Shown piece by piece: positions 36,776 to 46,111 of a stretch of 64,000 bases of DNA. Source of the stretch: Arcobacter sp. (GTDB lineage: Bacteria; Campylobacterota; Campylobacteria; Campylobacterales; Arcobacteraceae); NCBI GenBank assembly GCA_002869535.1, contig PKUK01000003.1, positions 91,381 through 155,380 on the forward strand. The letters are read 5' to 3'. Below the pieces are notes generated by a model. The model saw only the letters and a program-made list of their open reading frames with translations. It did not search any database and was not told where the DNA came from. Numbering within the stretch: the stretch's first letter is position 1; each line of letters begins with the position of its first letter. The position numbers and the translations under genes are program-made.

Positions 36776-37839
36776 AACCACAATATTTTTTAATAGTAAT
36801 TGGAGCAATAACTCTATATTTCTTATTTGAGTTATTTAGCCCCTACTTAAAAGCAATGATTGTTGCACTTTTACTTGCAGTTGCTACAAATTCTATGGGT
36901 ACATACATAACTGCAAAAATTCCTAGTAAATTTATTTCATCGCTCGTAATGACACTATTTTTAACCTTTGTATTTTTTATTCCTTTATTATATTGTCTAT
37001 TTTCATTTGCAACTCTAATAAATAATATTGACCAACAAGCACTAGCTAAGATGTTGACAAAATTTGAGTCTTGGGTTGCACTTTTACCAAATGATTTTGT
37101 TATTGTAAAAGAGCATTTGATGGACTTTATTGATAAAATCAATATAAAAGAGTTAATCCAAAACTTGCTATCTTTTGGAGCAAACTTAGGTAAAAATTCT
37201 GCAAAATTTATACTTGATATGGTTCTAATTTTGGTATTTTATTTCTTCTTTAATTTTTATTCAGCACAATTAACAAGCTATTTAAAAAGTGTTTTACCTC
37301 TAAAAAAAGAGGATGCAAGTGCCCTATTCTTCGAATCATCTACTGTAATGAGCGTTGTTTTATATTCTATTTTAGCAACTGCAATATTAGAGGGATTTTT
37401 ATTTGGAATATTCATTTCATTTTTTGGTTATGATGGAATATTACTTGGAGTTTTATATGGATTTGCTTCCTTGATTCCTGTTGTTGGAGGACTAATAATG
37501 TGGCTTCCTATAGCAATATATGAAGGTTTTACAGTCTCTTCTACAAATGCACTTATTATTGCTTTATATTCTATTATTATAATATCTATTGTTGCAGATA
37601 CATTTATTAAGCCTGTTATAATTAAATACATAAACTTAAGAGTAGTAAAAACAAAAGCAAATATAAATGAACTATTAATCTTTTTCTCTATAATTGCTGG
37701 GTTATCTACATTTGGATTTTGGGGTATGATTATTGGACCCGCAATGGTTACCTTTTTTATATCAATAGTTCAACTATTAAAAAAGTTTTCAACTGATGCA
37801 CAAAATAATGATATCAATACTTTAAAGAAAACTATTTAA
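36772..37839 (+). CDS. AI-2E family transporter-like membrane protein
   Basis: A 355-residue inner-membrane protein of the AI-2E/PerM family. About seven or eight hydrophobic helices are visible, including the family part [20 protein letters not shown] and a helix [17 protein letters not shown]. The family includes antiporters and AI-2 exporters; the substrate here cannot be inferred. The TTG start overlaps the ruvB stop, with AAGG upstream. Its stop overlaps by four bases with that of the convergent leucine-rich-repeat gene, so no terminator fits between them. Confidence 0.88.
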   Translation: MKPQYFLIVIGAITLYFLFELFSPYLKAMIVALLLAVATNSMGTYITAKIPSKFISSLVMTLFLTFVFFIPLLYCLFSFATLINNIDQQALAKMLTKFESWVALLPNDFVIVKEHLMDFIDKINIKELIQNLLSFGANLGKNSAKFILDMVLILVFYFFFNFYSAQLTSYLKSVLPLKKEDASALFFESSTVMSVVLYSILATAILEGFLFGIFISFFGYDGILLGVLYGFASLIPVVGGLIMWLPIAIYEGFTVSSTNALIIALYSIIIISIVADTFIKPVIIKYINLRVVKTKANINELLIFFSIIAGLSTFGFWGMIIGPAMVTFFISIVQLLKKFSTDAQNNDINTLKKTI

Positions 37840-38933
37840 TTAAAACTAAGTACACTTTTTTGTATAAATTCATCAAAGTTATTTGATAAAGAAACCCCTT
37901 TATCTACCTCTAGCCAAGTCAAATCTTTAAGACTGGCTAATTCACAAGGAAGATGAGATATTTTATTATTTGAGAGGTTAAACTCTTTTAAATTTATTAG
38001 CTTATCTAAATTATCAGGTAAAGCAATTAAGCAATTATTTGATAACCATAGTTCTTTTAAATTTGACAAAGATGATACCTCATTTGGAATAGTTTTTAAA
38101 TAATTTCCATATATCCAAAGATCTGTTAATTCTTTTAAATTTCCAATACTTGATGGAAGCTCTTCTAATCTATTTTCATACAACCATAATACTCTTAGTT
38201 TTTCTAAATTTCCAACACTTTGTGGTAGTTCGACTAAATAATTGTGATTTACTAATAATTCAGTAAGATTCTTGAGATTTCCAATATCATTTGGTAAATA
38301 TTCTAAATTGTTGTTAAAGACGCTAAGACTATCTAGCTTTTCCAAATTACAAATACTACTTGGCAATATTCTTAATTCATTTCCTAAAAGATTTAGTTTT
38401 ACTAAATTCTTCAAATCGCCAATTTTAGTAGGAAGCGACGCAATTGAGTTTTCAAATAGAGCTAAAACTTCTAAGTTTTCAAGTTCACAAATTTCATCTG
38501 GCAATCTAGATAAATTGTTTTTAGAAAGACTCAATTCAACTAAATTTTGTAAATTATTAATCTCTTTTGGAATAAATCTCAATCTATTTTTATATAAATG
38601 AAGTTTTTTTAATTTTGTTAAATTACATATTTCACGAGGCAAATATGTCAAGTTATATTTTGATAAGTTTAACTCTTCTAATTCCAAGAGTTCTTTCTTA
38701 TTTCTTGGCAAACCTCTTGGATATTTACTATTAAAGCCTTTATTTATATAGTGCAATTCATCAACTTTATTTTCATCTGCCCAATCAAATATTCTAGTAA
38801 TCCAAGAATCATCTAATAATATATCAATTGGATTTTCTAATATCTTTTGAGTGTATGAAATCAGTGTTTTACTCTTGAAAAGCTCCATATAAGGGGAGTC
38901 ATTTTTAATGATTAATCCAGCTCTACTAGTCAT
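37836..38933 (-). CDS. Leucine-rich-repeat protein
   Basis: A 365-residue cytoplasmic protein without a signal peptide. An N-terminal part (1-85) with no recognised domain (DILLDDSWITRIFDWADENK) leads into about eleven 23-residue repeats of the form LENLEVLALFENSIASLP and LTDLWIYGNYLKTIPNEV, consistent with the bacterial type (LxxLxxLxLxxNxLxxLPxxI). The last repeat is degenerate and capped by LTWLEVDKGVSLSNN. Such proteins mediate protein-protein contact; no enzymatic domain is present. It follows the J-domain gene by 11 bases, suggesting a functional pair. Confidence 0.9.
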   Translation of the reverse strand: MTSRAGLIIKNDSPYMELFKSKTLISYTQKILENPIDILLDDSWITRIFDWADENKVDELHYINKGFNSKYPRGLPRNKKELLELEELNLSKYNLTYLPREICNLTKLKKLHLYKNRLRFIPKEINNLQNLVELSLSKNNLSRLPDEICELENLEVLALFENSIASLPTKIGDLKNLVKLNLLGNELRILPSSICNLEKLDSLSVFNNNLEYLPNDIGNLKNLTELLVNHNYLVELPQSVGNLEKLRVLWLYENRLEELPSSIGNLKELTDLWIYGNYLKTIPNEVSSLSNLKELWLSNNCLIALPDNLDKLINLKEFNLSNNKISHLPCELASLKDLTWLEVDKGVSLSNNFDEFIQKSVLSFN

Positions 38934-38944
38934 ATTTACTCTTT

Positions 38945-39883
38945 TTATATTGTTGTTGAATATTCACGCATTTTCGCAACTAAGTTCTCTTTTTCTTCTT
39001 TTAACTCATTTTTCATTTCAAAAATATATTCATCTAAATTATCTATTTTATTTATCAGTATAAACGTTTGGTCTTTTTTTATAACCTCTATTTCTGTTTT
39101 TGCTAACTTTATCTTTTCCCTTGCTAGTTCTATTTTATTTTTTAAAATATTCCTATCAAACAGGGCATCAGAGTCACAAGAAAAGCTTTCTGCATTTAGC
39201 AAGTTATTTAAAATATCAGATACTTTTTTTAAGTTATTTTGCTGATATGCAGTATTTAACTCTTTAAAAATCTCTTCTGCTTTATCTTTTTTAGTATCTT
39301 CAATAATATCAGGATGGCATAATCTACTAGCTTTTCTATAAAGTCTTTTTAGCTCTATTTTCTCTTTTTTTGTAAGCTCAAAAGGGTCATCTAGCTTAAA
39401 CTTTTTTACCTCTTGATGGAAATTTTCAAAATCTTTTTTGGCTTCAAAATACTCATACTCATATTTTTTACCCTCTTTTTTATATAAAAATTCAAAATAT
39501 TCTTCTCTTAAAATAAGTATCTCTTCTATTAAAACACCCACTTCTTTATGATATCTTGCATTAAAGTCATTGATTTTATTATGATACTCTTCAATCTTAC
39601 AACTAAGAATTAAAAGTTCTTTTTCTAAAACTTTTAACTCTATTTTCAAACCTTGAACTTCTTTATCTTCGTGAACAACTAAGTTAGAAAATTGAGAAAG
39701 ATATTGATCTATCAAAGATACAACTTCTTGAAAATTTGTATCTTCAATTAGTTTTAGTATATCTTTTACTTTATCATCAATTTGTAAAGAGTAAAGTCTA
39801 TGCACTTGAGGATAAAGGCTCTCTTCATCTTCTATGGCAATACAACTTTTTATGATTTCTAATCTCTTCAAAATCTCTTTCAT
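38945..39883 (-). CDS. Coiled-coil protein with an internal J-domain-like segment
   Basis: A 312-residue helical protein. Long charged coiled coils (about 85-165 and 240-305) flank a central J-domain-like stretch: KKEKIELKRLYRKASRLC, then the HPD tripeptide and KAEEIFKELNTAYQ. J domains stimulate Hsp70 ATPase; here the domain lies in the middle rather than at the N-terminus, as in some specialised co-chaperones. There is no zinc-finger or substrate domain of DnaJ. It precedes the leucine-rich-repeat gene in the same operon. No signal peptide. Confidence 0.8.
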   Translation of the reverse strand: MKEILKRLEIIKSCIAIEDEESLYPQVHRLYSLQIDDKVKDILKLIEDTNFQEVVSLIDQYLSQFSNLVVHEDKEVQGLKIELKVLEKELLILSCKIEEYHNKINDFNARYHKEVGVLIEEILILREEYFEFLYKKEGKKYEYEYFEAKKDFENFHQEVKKFKLDDPFELTKKEKIELKRLYRKASRLCHPDIIEDTKKDKAEEIFKELNTAYQQNNLKKVSDILNNLLNAESFSCDSDALFDRNILKNKIELAREKIKLAKTEIEVIKKDQTFILINKIDNLDEYIFEMKNELKEEKENLVAKMREYSTTI

Positions 39884-40000
39884 AACGACCTTAAATCTTT
39901 TTATTATAACACTCTATTATACAAAAAAATTATTCTTGAAATTTTAAAATCAAAAGGGAATAAGAAAAATTATTTTAAAAATTATTTAAAGATTTTGGAT

Positions 40001-40028
40001 TATTTTTAGGCAGAAGTGCCTAAAAATA
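40001..40028. terminator. Perfect 12-bp stem hairpin
   Basis: TATTTTTAGGCA and TGCCTAAAAATA pair exactly around GAAG. It lies 93 bases beyond the stop of the ferredoxin-thioredoxin reductase fusion and so probably ends the leftward clpS-clpA-cytochrome run. The rest of the 237-base gap is AT-rich and should contain the promoter of the J-domain gene. Confidence 0.7.
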
Positions 40029-40120
40029 GTCTTTACAGAAGTTTTTATTTTTATTTTTATTTTAAGTAAAAAATATTTATACTAACTTTAAGAAATATAG
40101 AAAATTATTTATCGAATTTT

Positions 40121-40861
40121 CTATTCTCCTGATAGTAATTCACCTTGATAAGTCATAATTCCGCGGTCTAAGTTACAAACACTTTTAAAACCATTTGAAA
40201 GCATTATTGTTTGACAATATGCACTTCTACTTCCACTATGACAATAAACAACTACAGGTATATCTTTTTTATCATCAAGGACTTCTATTGATTGATAAAA
40301 TGAAGTTGTAGGAACTAAATAGTCTGTACCTTTGATTCTATGTCCTACCCACTCCATCCACTCTCTTGTATCTACAAGATTAAAGTTTATAAACCCTAAC
40401 TCTCTAGCTTCTAATAGTGCTTCAACCTCTATGGCATTTATTTGTGATTTATTTAAAATATTTTCACACTCTTCTTTTGTAAATCCCTTTGAGTGAGTAA
40501 CTTCTTCTTTTACATCAGTTGTATTACTTATGCTATTAGCATACTCTTTAGTACAAAAAATTCCACAATGACAATGCCCTTGTGTTGGGATCTCTTTTTC
40601 AAGTGCAGGAGTACAAGGACAGAGTCTATTGTCTGCTTTATTTTTCTCTTCTTGTGTTTCTCCTATTACCATAAAACATGGGCAGTATCTATTGTCATAG
40701 ATTATTTTATTTCTTGTTAATCCCATTTGAATAGATTCATTTACATCATCTTCTGGATTATAAACAAATCCATGTTCTTCACAAACTTTATCAGTAAACT
40801 GTTTTGTTAGCTCAAATGTAGTTTGGAACTCATCACTATTTATATCTATCTTTTTTATCAT
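40121..40861 (-). CDS. Ferredoxin:thioredoxin reductase catalytic domain-rhodanese fusion
   Basis: A 246-residue two-domain protein. The first half (about 15-110) is like the catalytic chain of ferredoxin-thioredoxin reductase, with Cys motifs RYCPC, NRLCPC and GHCHCGIFC that hold a 4Fe-4S cluster and a redox disulfide. The second half (about 125-245) is a rhodanese: NLVDTREWMEWVGHRI and an active Cys loop VVVYCHSGSRS. The fusion suggests electron delivery to sulfur transfer or persulfide reduction. It overlaps the cytochrome c gene by one base and is last in the leftward clp run. Confidence 0.92.
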   Translation of the reverse strand: MIKKIDINSDEFQTTFELTKQFTDKVCEEHGFVYNPEDDVNESIQMGLTRNKIIYDNRYCPCFMVIGETQEEKNKADNRLCPCTPALEKEIPTQGHCHCGIFCTKEYANSISNTTDVKEEVTHSKGFTKEECENILNKSQINAIEVEALLEARELGFINFNLVDTREWMEWVGHRIKGTDYLVPTTSFYQSIEVLDDKKDIPVVVYCHSGSRSAYCQTIMLSNGFKSVCNLDRGIMTYQGELLSGE

Positions 40862-41457
40862 TATTTTCCCATTTTAGAAATATATGTAGATAAAGATTTG
40901 ATGTCAGCTTCACTTAAATTCATAACTTGTGCTTTCATCACGCCTTTCATATTTCCACCATAAGTTCCATCTTTATAACCTAAAAGTGCATTTTCGATTT
41001 TTACTTCGTCCCATTCATTTATTTTTTGAGATTTTCCTAGAGCATGTATTTCGCCATTTTGTCCATGACAACCTGCACATTTTGTATATAATGCTTTAGC
41101 ATTATCATTAGTATCACTTCTACTTTCAATAACATCATCAATACTCTTTGTAATCTCTTTTGCAACACTGTTTGCTTGTTTTACAACATCAGTACTTACT
41201 TCTTTTGCTTTTTCTACAACATCTTTAGTCATCTCTTTTGAGTTGTCAACTACTTTTAAAGTCTCTTCTTTTACGGCAACTGCAATCTCTTTACTTGAGT
41301 TTAATATTTCATTACTTTTTTCTTTTATTATCTCAATATTTTTGTTATTTTGAGTAGTTGCAACACTTTTCTCACTTTTTACCTCTTCTTTTTTTTCTTC
41401 AGTACATCCAGTAAAAAGTAGTACAGCAGCCATAGAACTAAGTAATATATTTTTCAT
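40861..41457 (-). CDS. Lipoprotein c-type cytochrome
   Basis: A 198-residue secreted haem protein. I start at the ATG at 41457, preceded by GGAG; an earlier frame start would overlap clpA. The signal peptide ends in a lipobox (LLFTGC), so the protein is probably lipid-anchored. A charged linker with repeated helix units (residues about 20-115, e.g. EKAKEVSTDVVKQ) precedes a class I cytochrome domain with haem motif CAGCH and candidate axial Met residues in MKGVMKAQVM. It is likely a periplasmic electron carrier, perhaps serving the redox protein encoded next. Confidence 0.92.
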   Translation of the reverse strand: MKNILLSSMAAVLLFTGCTEEKKEEVKSEKSVATTQNNKNIEIIKEKSNEILNSSKEIAVAVKEETLKVVDNSKEMTKDVVEKAKEVSTDVVKQANSVAKEITKSIDDVIESRSDTNDNAKALYTKCAGCHGQNGEIHALGKSQKINEWDEVKIENALLGYKDGTYGGNMKGVMKAQVMNLSEADIKSLSTYISKMGK

Positions 41458-41470
41458 ATTTTTCTCCATT

Positions 41471-43702
41471 TTATAATTTCTCATATTCAAATACAAATTC
41501 ATTTTTCACAAAATCAACTTTTACTAAACCACCATTTTTAAGTTTTCCAAATAAAATTTCATCTGTAATCTTATCTTTAATTTCAGTAGAGATAACTCTA
41601 TTAAGTGGTCTAGCTCCCATATCTTTGTCATATCCTAATCTTGCTAACTCTTTTTTAGCTTTTAGGGTTAATGTAATATCGATTTTCTTATCTGCAATTT
41701 GTTCTTTCATGTCATCTATAAATTTACCAACAACTTTTGAAACAATATCTAAAGTAAGTGGTTTAAAGGTTACAACACTATCAAGTCTATTTCTAAACTC
41801 TGGGGCAAAGAATTTTTTAATTGCTTTATTTTCATTTAGTGAATCATCTTTTGCAAATCCCATTACATTGGCTTCTGAAGAACCTAAATTTGAAGTCATT
41901 ATTAAAATAACATTTTGGAAATCTGCTTTATTACCACTATTATCTGTTAACTCTGCATTATCCATAACTTGAAGTAAGATTGACATCAAATCAGGATGTG
42001 CTTTTTCTATCTCATCAAGTAATAAGACACAATGTGGATGTTTTCTAATGGCTTCAGTTAAAAGTCCACCTTGTTCAAATCCAACATACCCAGCTGGTGC
42101 TCCTATAAGTCTTGAGACAGTATGAGCTTCCATATATTCACTCATATCAAATCTTTCAAAATGAACACCCAGTTGAGTAGATAACTCTTTTGCGACTTCA
42201 GTTTTACCAACTCCAGTAGGTCCAGTAAAAAGAAAACTTCCAACAGGTTTTGACTCACCACCTAGCCCTGCTCTATTGATTTTTATTGCTTTTATGATTG
42301 AAGTAATTGCATCATTTTGACCAAAAACTCTTTTTTGCATATTTTTTTCTAAAGTTCGCAATAATGTTAAATCAGATTTTGTAGCTGATTTTGGTGGAAT
42401 ATTTGCCATAAGAGCAACTGTATTTTCTATATCAATAGCTGTTATATTTATAGCTTTTTTCTTTTTACCATTTGGGTTTAATTCTAGTTTTTTAGTAGCA
42501 GCAACCTCATCAATAACATCAATAGCACTATCTGGCAAAAATCTATCATTGATATATTTTTTACTCAATTCCACTGCTGTTTCTAATGATTTTTTATTAA
42601 ACTTAACATTATGAAACTCTTCATATTTTGATTTTAGACCTTCTAAAATTGATACACAATCTTCACTTGTAGGTTCATTTATATCAACTTTTGCAAATCT
42701 TCGACTTAGTGCTTTGTATTTTGAAAAATCATTTCTAAACTCTGCAAAAGTTGTAGCACCGATACATCTTAGTTTTCCATTTGAAAGCATTGGTTTTAAG
42801 ATATTAGAAGCATCCATCGCTCCTCCACCAACACTTCCTGCACCAACTATTGTATGTATCTCATCAATAAATAAAATAGAGTGAGGGATTTTACTTATCT
42901 CTTTTAAAAGTGATTTTAACTTCTTCTCAAAATCTCCTCTATATTTTGTCCCTGCTAACATAGAACCCATATCAAGTGAAAATACTTTTGAATTATTTAA
43001 AATAGAAGGAACATTTTTATTGGCAATTTCTAAAGCTAATCCTTCAGCTATTGCAGTTTTACCAACACCTGGTTCACCCACAAGAATTGGGTTGTTTTTC
43101 TTTCTTCTACTTAATATTTGAATAACTCTATGTATCTCTTTTTCTCTACCTATCACTGGGTCAATTTCACCTTTTTTTGCTAAGGCTACTAATTCTACTG
43201 AGTTATTTTCTAAAACTTCATTTTTCTTATTTAATAACTTTTCTTCATCTTCATTTTCTTCTTGCACATCAACTTCTACATCTCTATGAGCTATCTCTTC
43301 TAAGATATCAATTCTTTCAATTCCTTGACTTTTTAGGGCATATGTTGCATATGATTTATCATTTTTTAAAATTGCTACAAACATATCATCTACATTTGCA
43401 TAACCTTTTCCTGATGTTTGAGTATGTGCAACCATATGTTCAATAACAGCTGTTAAAGTTGTAGTCTCTATTGGTTCATCATTAACATCAGCAGGAAGTC
43501 TTGGAGTACTAATATCAATATGTGCTTTTGTATCATTAAATATCTTTTTAGTATCTAAACCTAAATCAACTAACATATTAGCAATAAATTCATCATTTAG
43601 TAACATCAAAAAAATATGTTCTAAGGTCAAATACTCATGTTTACTTGTCTTAGCATAGGATACTGCTTGTGCAAATATCTCTCTTAATTCTTTACTTATC
43701 AT
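41471..43702 (-). CDS. clpA: ATP-dependent Clp protease ATPase subunit ClpA
   Basis: A 743-residue AAA+ unfoldase. The N domain (about 1-145) binds ClpS, the first ATPase has Walker A GEPGVGKTAIAEGLA and Walker [12 protein letters not shown], and the second has TGPTGVGKTEVAKEL and CVLLLDEIEKAHPD. Sensor and finger regions are intact (IGATTFAEFRNDF, APEFRNRLD). It feeds substrates to ClpP. Three bases separate it from clpS upstream. Confidence 0.97.
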   Translation of the reverse strand: MISKELREIFAQAVSYAKTSKHEYLTLEHIFLMLLNDEFIANMLVDLGLDTKKIFNDTKAHIDISTPRLPADVNDEPIETTTLTAVIEHMVAHTQTSGKGYANVDDMFVAILKNDKSYATYALKSQGIERIDILEEIAHRDVEVDVQEENEDEEKLLNKKNEVLENNSVELVALAKKGEIDPVIGREKEIHRVIQILSRRKKNNPILVGEPGVGKTAIAEGLALEIANKNVPSILNNSKVFSLDMGSMLAGTKYRGDFEKKLKSLLKEISKIPHSILFIDEIHTIVGAGSVGGGAMDASNILKPMLSNGKLRCIGATTFAEFRNDFSKYKALSRRFAKVDINEPTSEDCVSILEGLKSKYEEFHNVKFNKKSLETAVELSKKYINDRFLPDSAIDVIDEVAATKKLELNPNGKKKKAINITAIDIENTVALMANIPPKSATKSDLTLLRTLEKNMQKRVFGQNDAITSIIKAIKINRAGLGGESKPVGSFLFTGPTGVGKTEVAKELSTQLGVHFERFDMSEYMEAHTVSRLIGAPAGYVGFEQGGLLTEAIRKHPHCVLLLDEIEKAHPDLMSILLQVMDNAELTDNSGNKADFQNVILIMTSNLGSSEANVMGFAKDDSLNENKAIKKFFAPEFRNRLDSVVTFKPLTLDIVSKVVGKFIDDMKEQIADKKIDITLTLKAKKELARLGYDKDMGARPLNRVISTEIKDKITDEILFGKLKNGGLVKVDFVKNEFVFEYEKL

Positions 43703-43705
43703 AAT

Positions 43706-44005
43706 TTACTCTTCTTCCATAATAGCTTTTAAAGGAAATCCCTTTTGTCTTGCTAAATTTTTCACTTGCATTACTTTTGTAGAAGCAATTTCATGGGTAT
43801 AAACACCACACACTTCTTTTCCATTATTATGAATATTTAGCATAATAACAGTAGCTTCATCAGTACTTTTTTTAAAAACTTTTACAAGTATCTCAATTAC
43901 AAAATCCATTGTTGAATAATTGTCATTCAATAATAAAACTTTATATTTTTTGGGCTCTTGTACATCTAGATCATCATTCAACTCTATTTCAAACTCATTT
44001 GCCAA
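43706..44005 (-). CDS. clpS: Clp protease adaptor ClpS
   Basis: A 99-residue adaptor that presents N-end rule substrates to ClpAP. The fold markers are VLLLNDNYSTMDFVIEIL, the ligand-binding region around MLNIHNNGKEVCGVYTHEIA and TKVMQVKNLARQKGFPL. A short acidic N-terminal tail is typical. With Bpt it forms a leucyl N-degron pathway, encoded within 10 kb here. It heads the clpS-clpA-cytochrome-redox run. Confidence 0.97.
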   Translation of the reverse strand: MANEFEIELNDDLDVQEPKKYKVLLLNDNYSTMDFVIEILVKVFKKSTDEATVIMLNIHNNGKEVCGVYTHEIASTKVMQVKNLARQKGFPLKAIMEEE

Positions 44006-44060
44006 CTTAAAACCTTTTTAGGATAAAATCAAATAATATTATACCAAAAAAGAATTTACA

Positions 44061-44696
44061 ATGATAAAAAAGAAAAATTACGTTTTAAATCAAAGCTTAT
44101 TTATAACTGGCACAAATACAGATGTTGGTAAAACTTATGCATCTTCTGTTCTTTTAAAGAGATTATCACAAGAAGGATTTAAAGTAGGATATTTTAAACC
44201 TATTGAAACAGGAGTTATAGACCACCCTGTAGATGGTCTAGCAATGTTAGAATTAACAAAAAAATTAAATCCAAACTTCAATGTTAACATTGATTTTATT
44301 GTACCCTATCAATTTAAATTACCAGCAGCACCTTATGTAGCTAAAAAAGATACAAATATTGATATAGAATTTTTAATAAAAAGAAAAAATGAACTTGAAG
44401 AACTTTGCGATATCCTTATAATTGAAGGAGCTGGAGGTCTTATGGTGCCTATTATGAAAGATTTTTTTATAATATATTTAATAAAAAAGTTTAAATCAAA
44501 AACAATTTTAATATCTCCAAGTAGATTAGGAAGTATAAATGATACTCTTCTTTCCCAAGAAGCTTTAAAAAATAGAAATATTGATTTTGACTGGTATATA
44601 AATCTTTTTGAAGATAAAGATAGTTTTGATGAAGTTACACTGCCTTTTTATAAAGACTATTTTGATGAAATAAACTTTTTAAATGACATTGCATAA
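44061..44696 (+). CDS. bioD: Dethiobiotin synthetase
   Basis: A 211-residue ATP-dependent ligase that closes the ureido ring in biotin synthesis. The P-loop is SLFITGTNTDVGKTYASSVL, the substrate region KVGYFKPIETGV, and the second metal-binding segment IIEGAGGLMVPI. It is slightly shorter than E. coli BioD but complete. It is divergent from clpS (55 bases between) and ends at a strong hairpin shared with the ectoine operon. Confidence 0.95.
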   Translation: MIKKKNYVLNQSLFITGTNTDVGKTYASSVLLKRLSQEGFKVGYFKPIETGVIDHPVDGLAMLELTKKLNPNFNVNIDFIVPYQFKLPAAPYVAKKDTNIDIEFLIKRKNELEELCDILIIEGAGGLMVPIMKDFFIIYLIKKFKSKTILISPSRLGSINDTLLSQEALKNRNIDFDWYINLFEDKDSFDEVTLPFYKDYFDEINFLNDIA

Positions 44697-44705
44697 GTAA
44701 ACCCT

Positions 44706-44735
44706 GAAAGATTAACTTATAAAAGTTAATCTTTC
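44706..44735. terminator. Perfect 13-bp stem hairpin between bioD and the ectoine operon
   Basis: GAAAGATTAACTT and AAGTTAATCTTTC are exact inverted copies around ATAA, between two convergent genes. The stem touches the stop of the aspartokinase gene. It should act as a bidirectional terminator. Confidence 0.75.
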
Positions 44736-46111
44736 TAAAATTCTTCTTTTTGTAATAGTTTTTTATAAAGAGTCTGCAAGGCATTATTTGCAGTATTTTG
44801 AGATATTCCAATATGAAGTGAAATTTTAGATGGACTCATATCAAACATTTCAAATGAAATATTATTTTCTTTTAATGCATTGATTGCATCAACTATTGCA
44901 AAAGTATTCTCCTTAAGACCTATTCCTACAAGAGTGATTATAGATAAATTATAAGATACAAAAATATTATCAGTTTTTAATCTTTTTTCAATGGATCTTC
45001 TTAAGTTATTTATTTTTCCTTTTAAATCCTCTTGTTCAACTAATATTGCAATATCATCCTTATCTGTTGGATAGTGATAAGTATTTATTCCAAATTCGCT
45101 AAATATTTTTAAAAGTTCTGCTGTAAAACCAATCTCATCAGCTAACATATCTTTTTGAAGGTGAATAGAAGCCATATTGTCAAGTTTTGCAATTCCTACT
45201 AAATCCTCCATAGGAACTCTCTCACTTAAAATAATAGTCCCCTCATGCTCTTTATTATTTGTATTTCTAATATTAATAGGAATTTTACTTTTTTTACAAT
45301 TTAACATTGCATCAAAATGAAAAACATTAAAACCTTTTGAACTAAGAAGTCTTAACTCTTTAAAAGTAAGTCTTGGTATTACATTTGCACTACTAATTAC
45401 TCTTGGATCTACTTCATAAACACCATTTGTATCTGTCCAGTTTTCGTAAATATCTGCATCTAAGGCATAAGCTAACTCTCCACCAGTTAAATCACTTCCA
45501 CCCCTACTCATTACAGCTATTTCATTCTCATTAGTTACTCCATAAAATCCTGGTACTAAATATTTTACATCTTCGGTTATTTCAAAATTTTTCTCTATAT
45601 TTTCATAGGTTTTAGGTAAAACCTTCCCATCTCTAAAGTCTTCACTTAATATAAATCCAAACTCCTCAGGAAGCATAAGTTTTATATTCAAACCTTGGCT
45701 TATAAAATAATTTGTAATAATCTTTGCATTATAATGTTCACCTCTTGATAAAAAGTAAGCTTCTCTTTTTTCATCTTCTAAAGTAGACTCATTCAAATCT
45801 TTTTCTAAAGAAGCAAGTATATGCTTATCTTCAATTTCTAAATCAGAACACAATTTTTTATATTTTTTTATAATTGCATTAAAACTTTGTTCTTTTGATA
45901 TATAAATCTTTTGTTCATCAAAATATTTACCACAAGTTGCAACATTTAATAAATGGTCAGTAATTTTTTCATCATACTTCTCATCTCTACCAGGTGCGGA
46001 AACAACAATAATATTTCTACTATCATCATTTTTAACAATATCTAAAACTTTTTTTATTTGTATAGCATCTTTTACAGAACTGCCTCCAAATTTACATACT
46101 TTTCTACTCAT
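44735..46111 (-). CDS. ask_ect: Ectoine-operon aspartate kinase
   Basis: A 458-residue aspartokinase specialised for ectoine synthesis (Ask_Ect type). The N-terminal kinase domain starts VCKFGGSSVKDA and has VSAPGRDEKYDEK, SRGGSDLTGGELAYA and WTDTNGVYEVDPR. The C-terminal ACT repeats (about 310-455) contain DEIGFTAELLKIFSEFGI and SLHIGISQNTANNAL. It makes aspartyl phosphate, and specialised paralogues are usually less sensitive to feedback. It overlaps ectD by four bases and is last in the operon. Confidence 0.95.
   Translation of the reverse strand: MSRKVCKFGGSSVKDAIQIKKVLDIVKNDDSRNIIVVSAPGRDEKYDEKITDHLLNVATCGKYFDEQKIYISKEQSFNAIIKKYKKLCSDLEIEDKHILASLEKDLNESTLEDEKREAYFLSRGEHYNAKIITNYFISQGLNIKLMLPEEFGFILSEDFRDGKVLPKTYENIEKNFEITEDVKYLVPGFYGVTNENEIAVMSRGGSDLTGGELAYALDADIYENWTDTNGVYEVDPRVISSANVIPRLTFKELRLLSSKGFNVFHFDAMLNCKKSKIPINIRNTNNKEHEGTIILSERVPMEDLVGIAKLDNMASIHLQKDMLADEIGFTAELLKIFSEFGINTYHYPTDKDDIAILVEQEDLKGKINNLRRSIEKRLKTDNIFVSYNLSIITLVGIGLKENTFAIVDAINALKENNISFEMFDMSPSKISLHIGISQNTANNALQTLYKKLLQKEEF

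Noticed and set aside
41625..43446. Plus-strand frames inside clpA
   Set aside because: They are antisense shadows of clpA with Leu/Ser/Phe-rich composition and no ribosome-binding sites.
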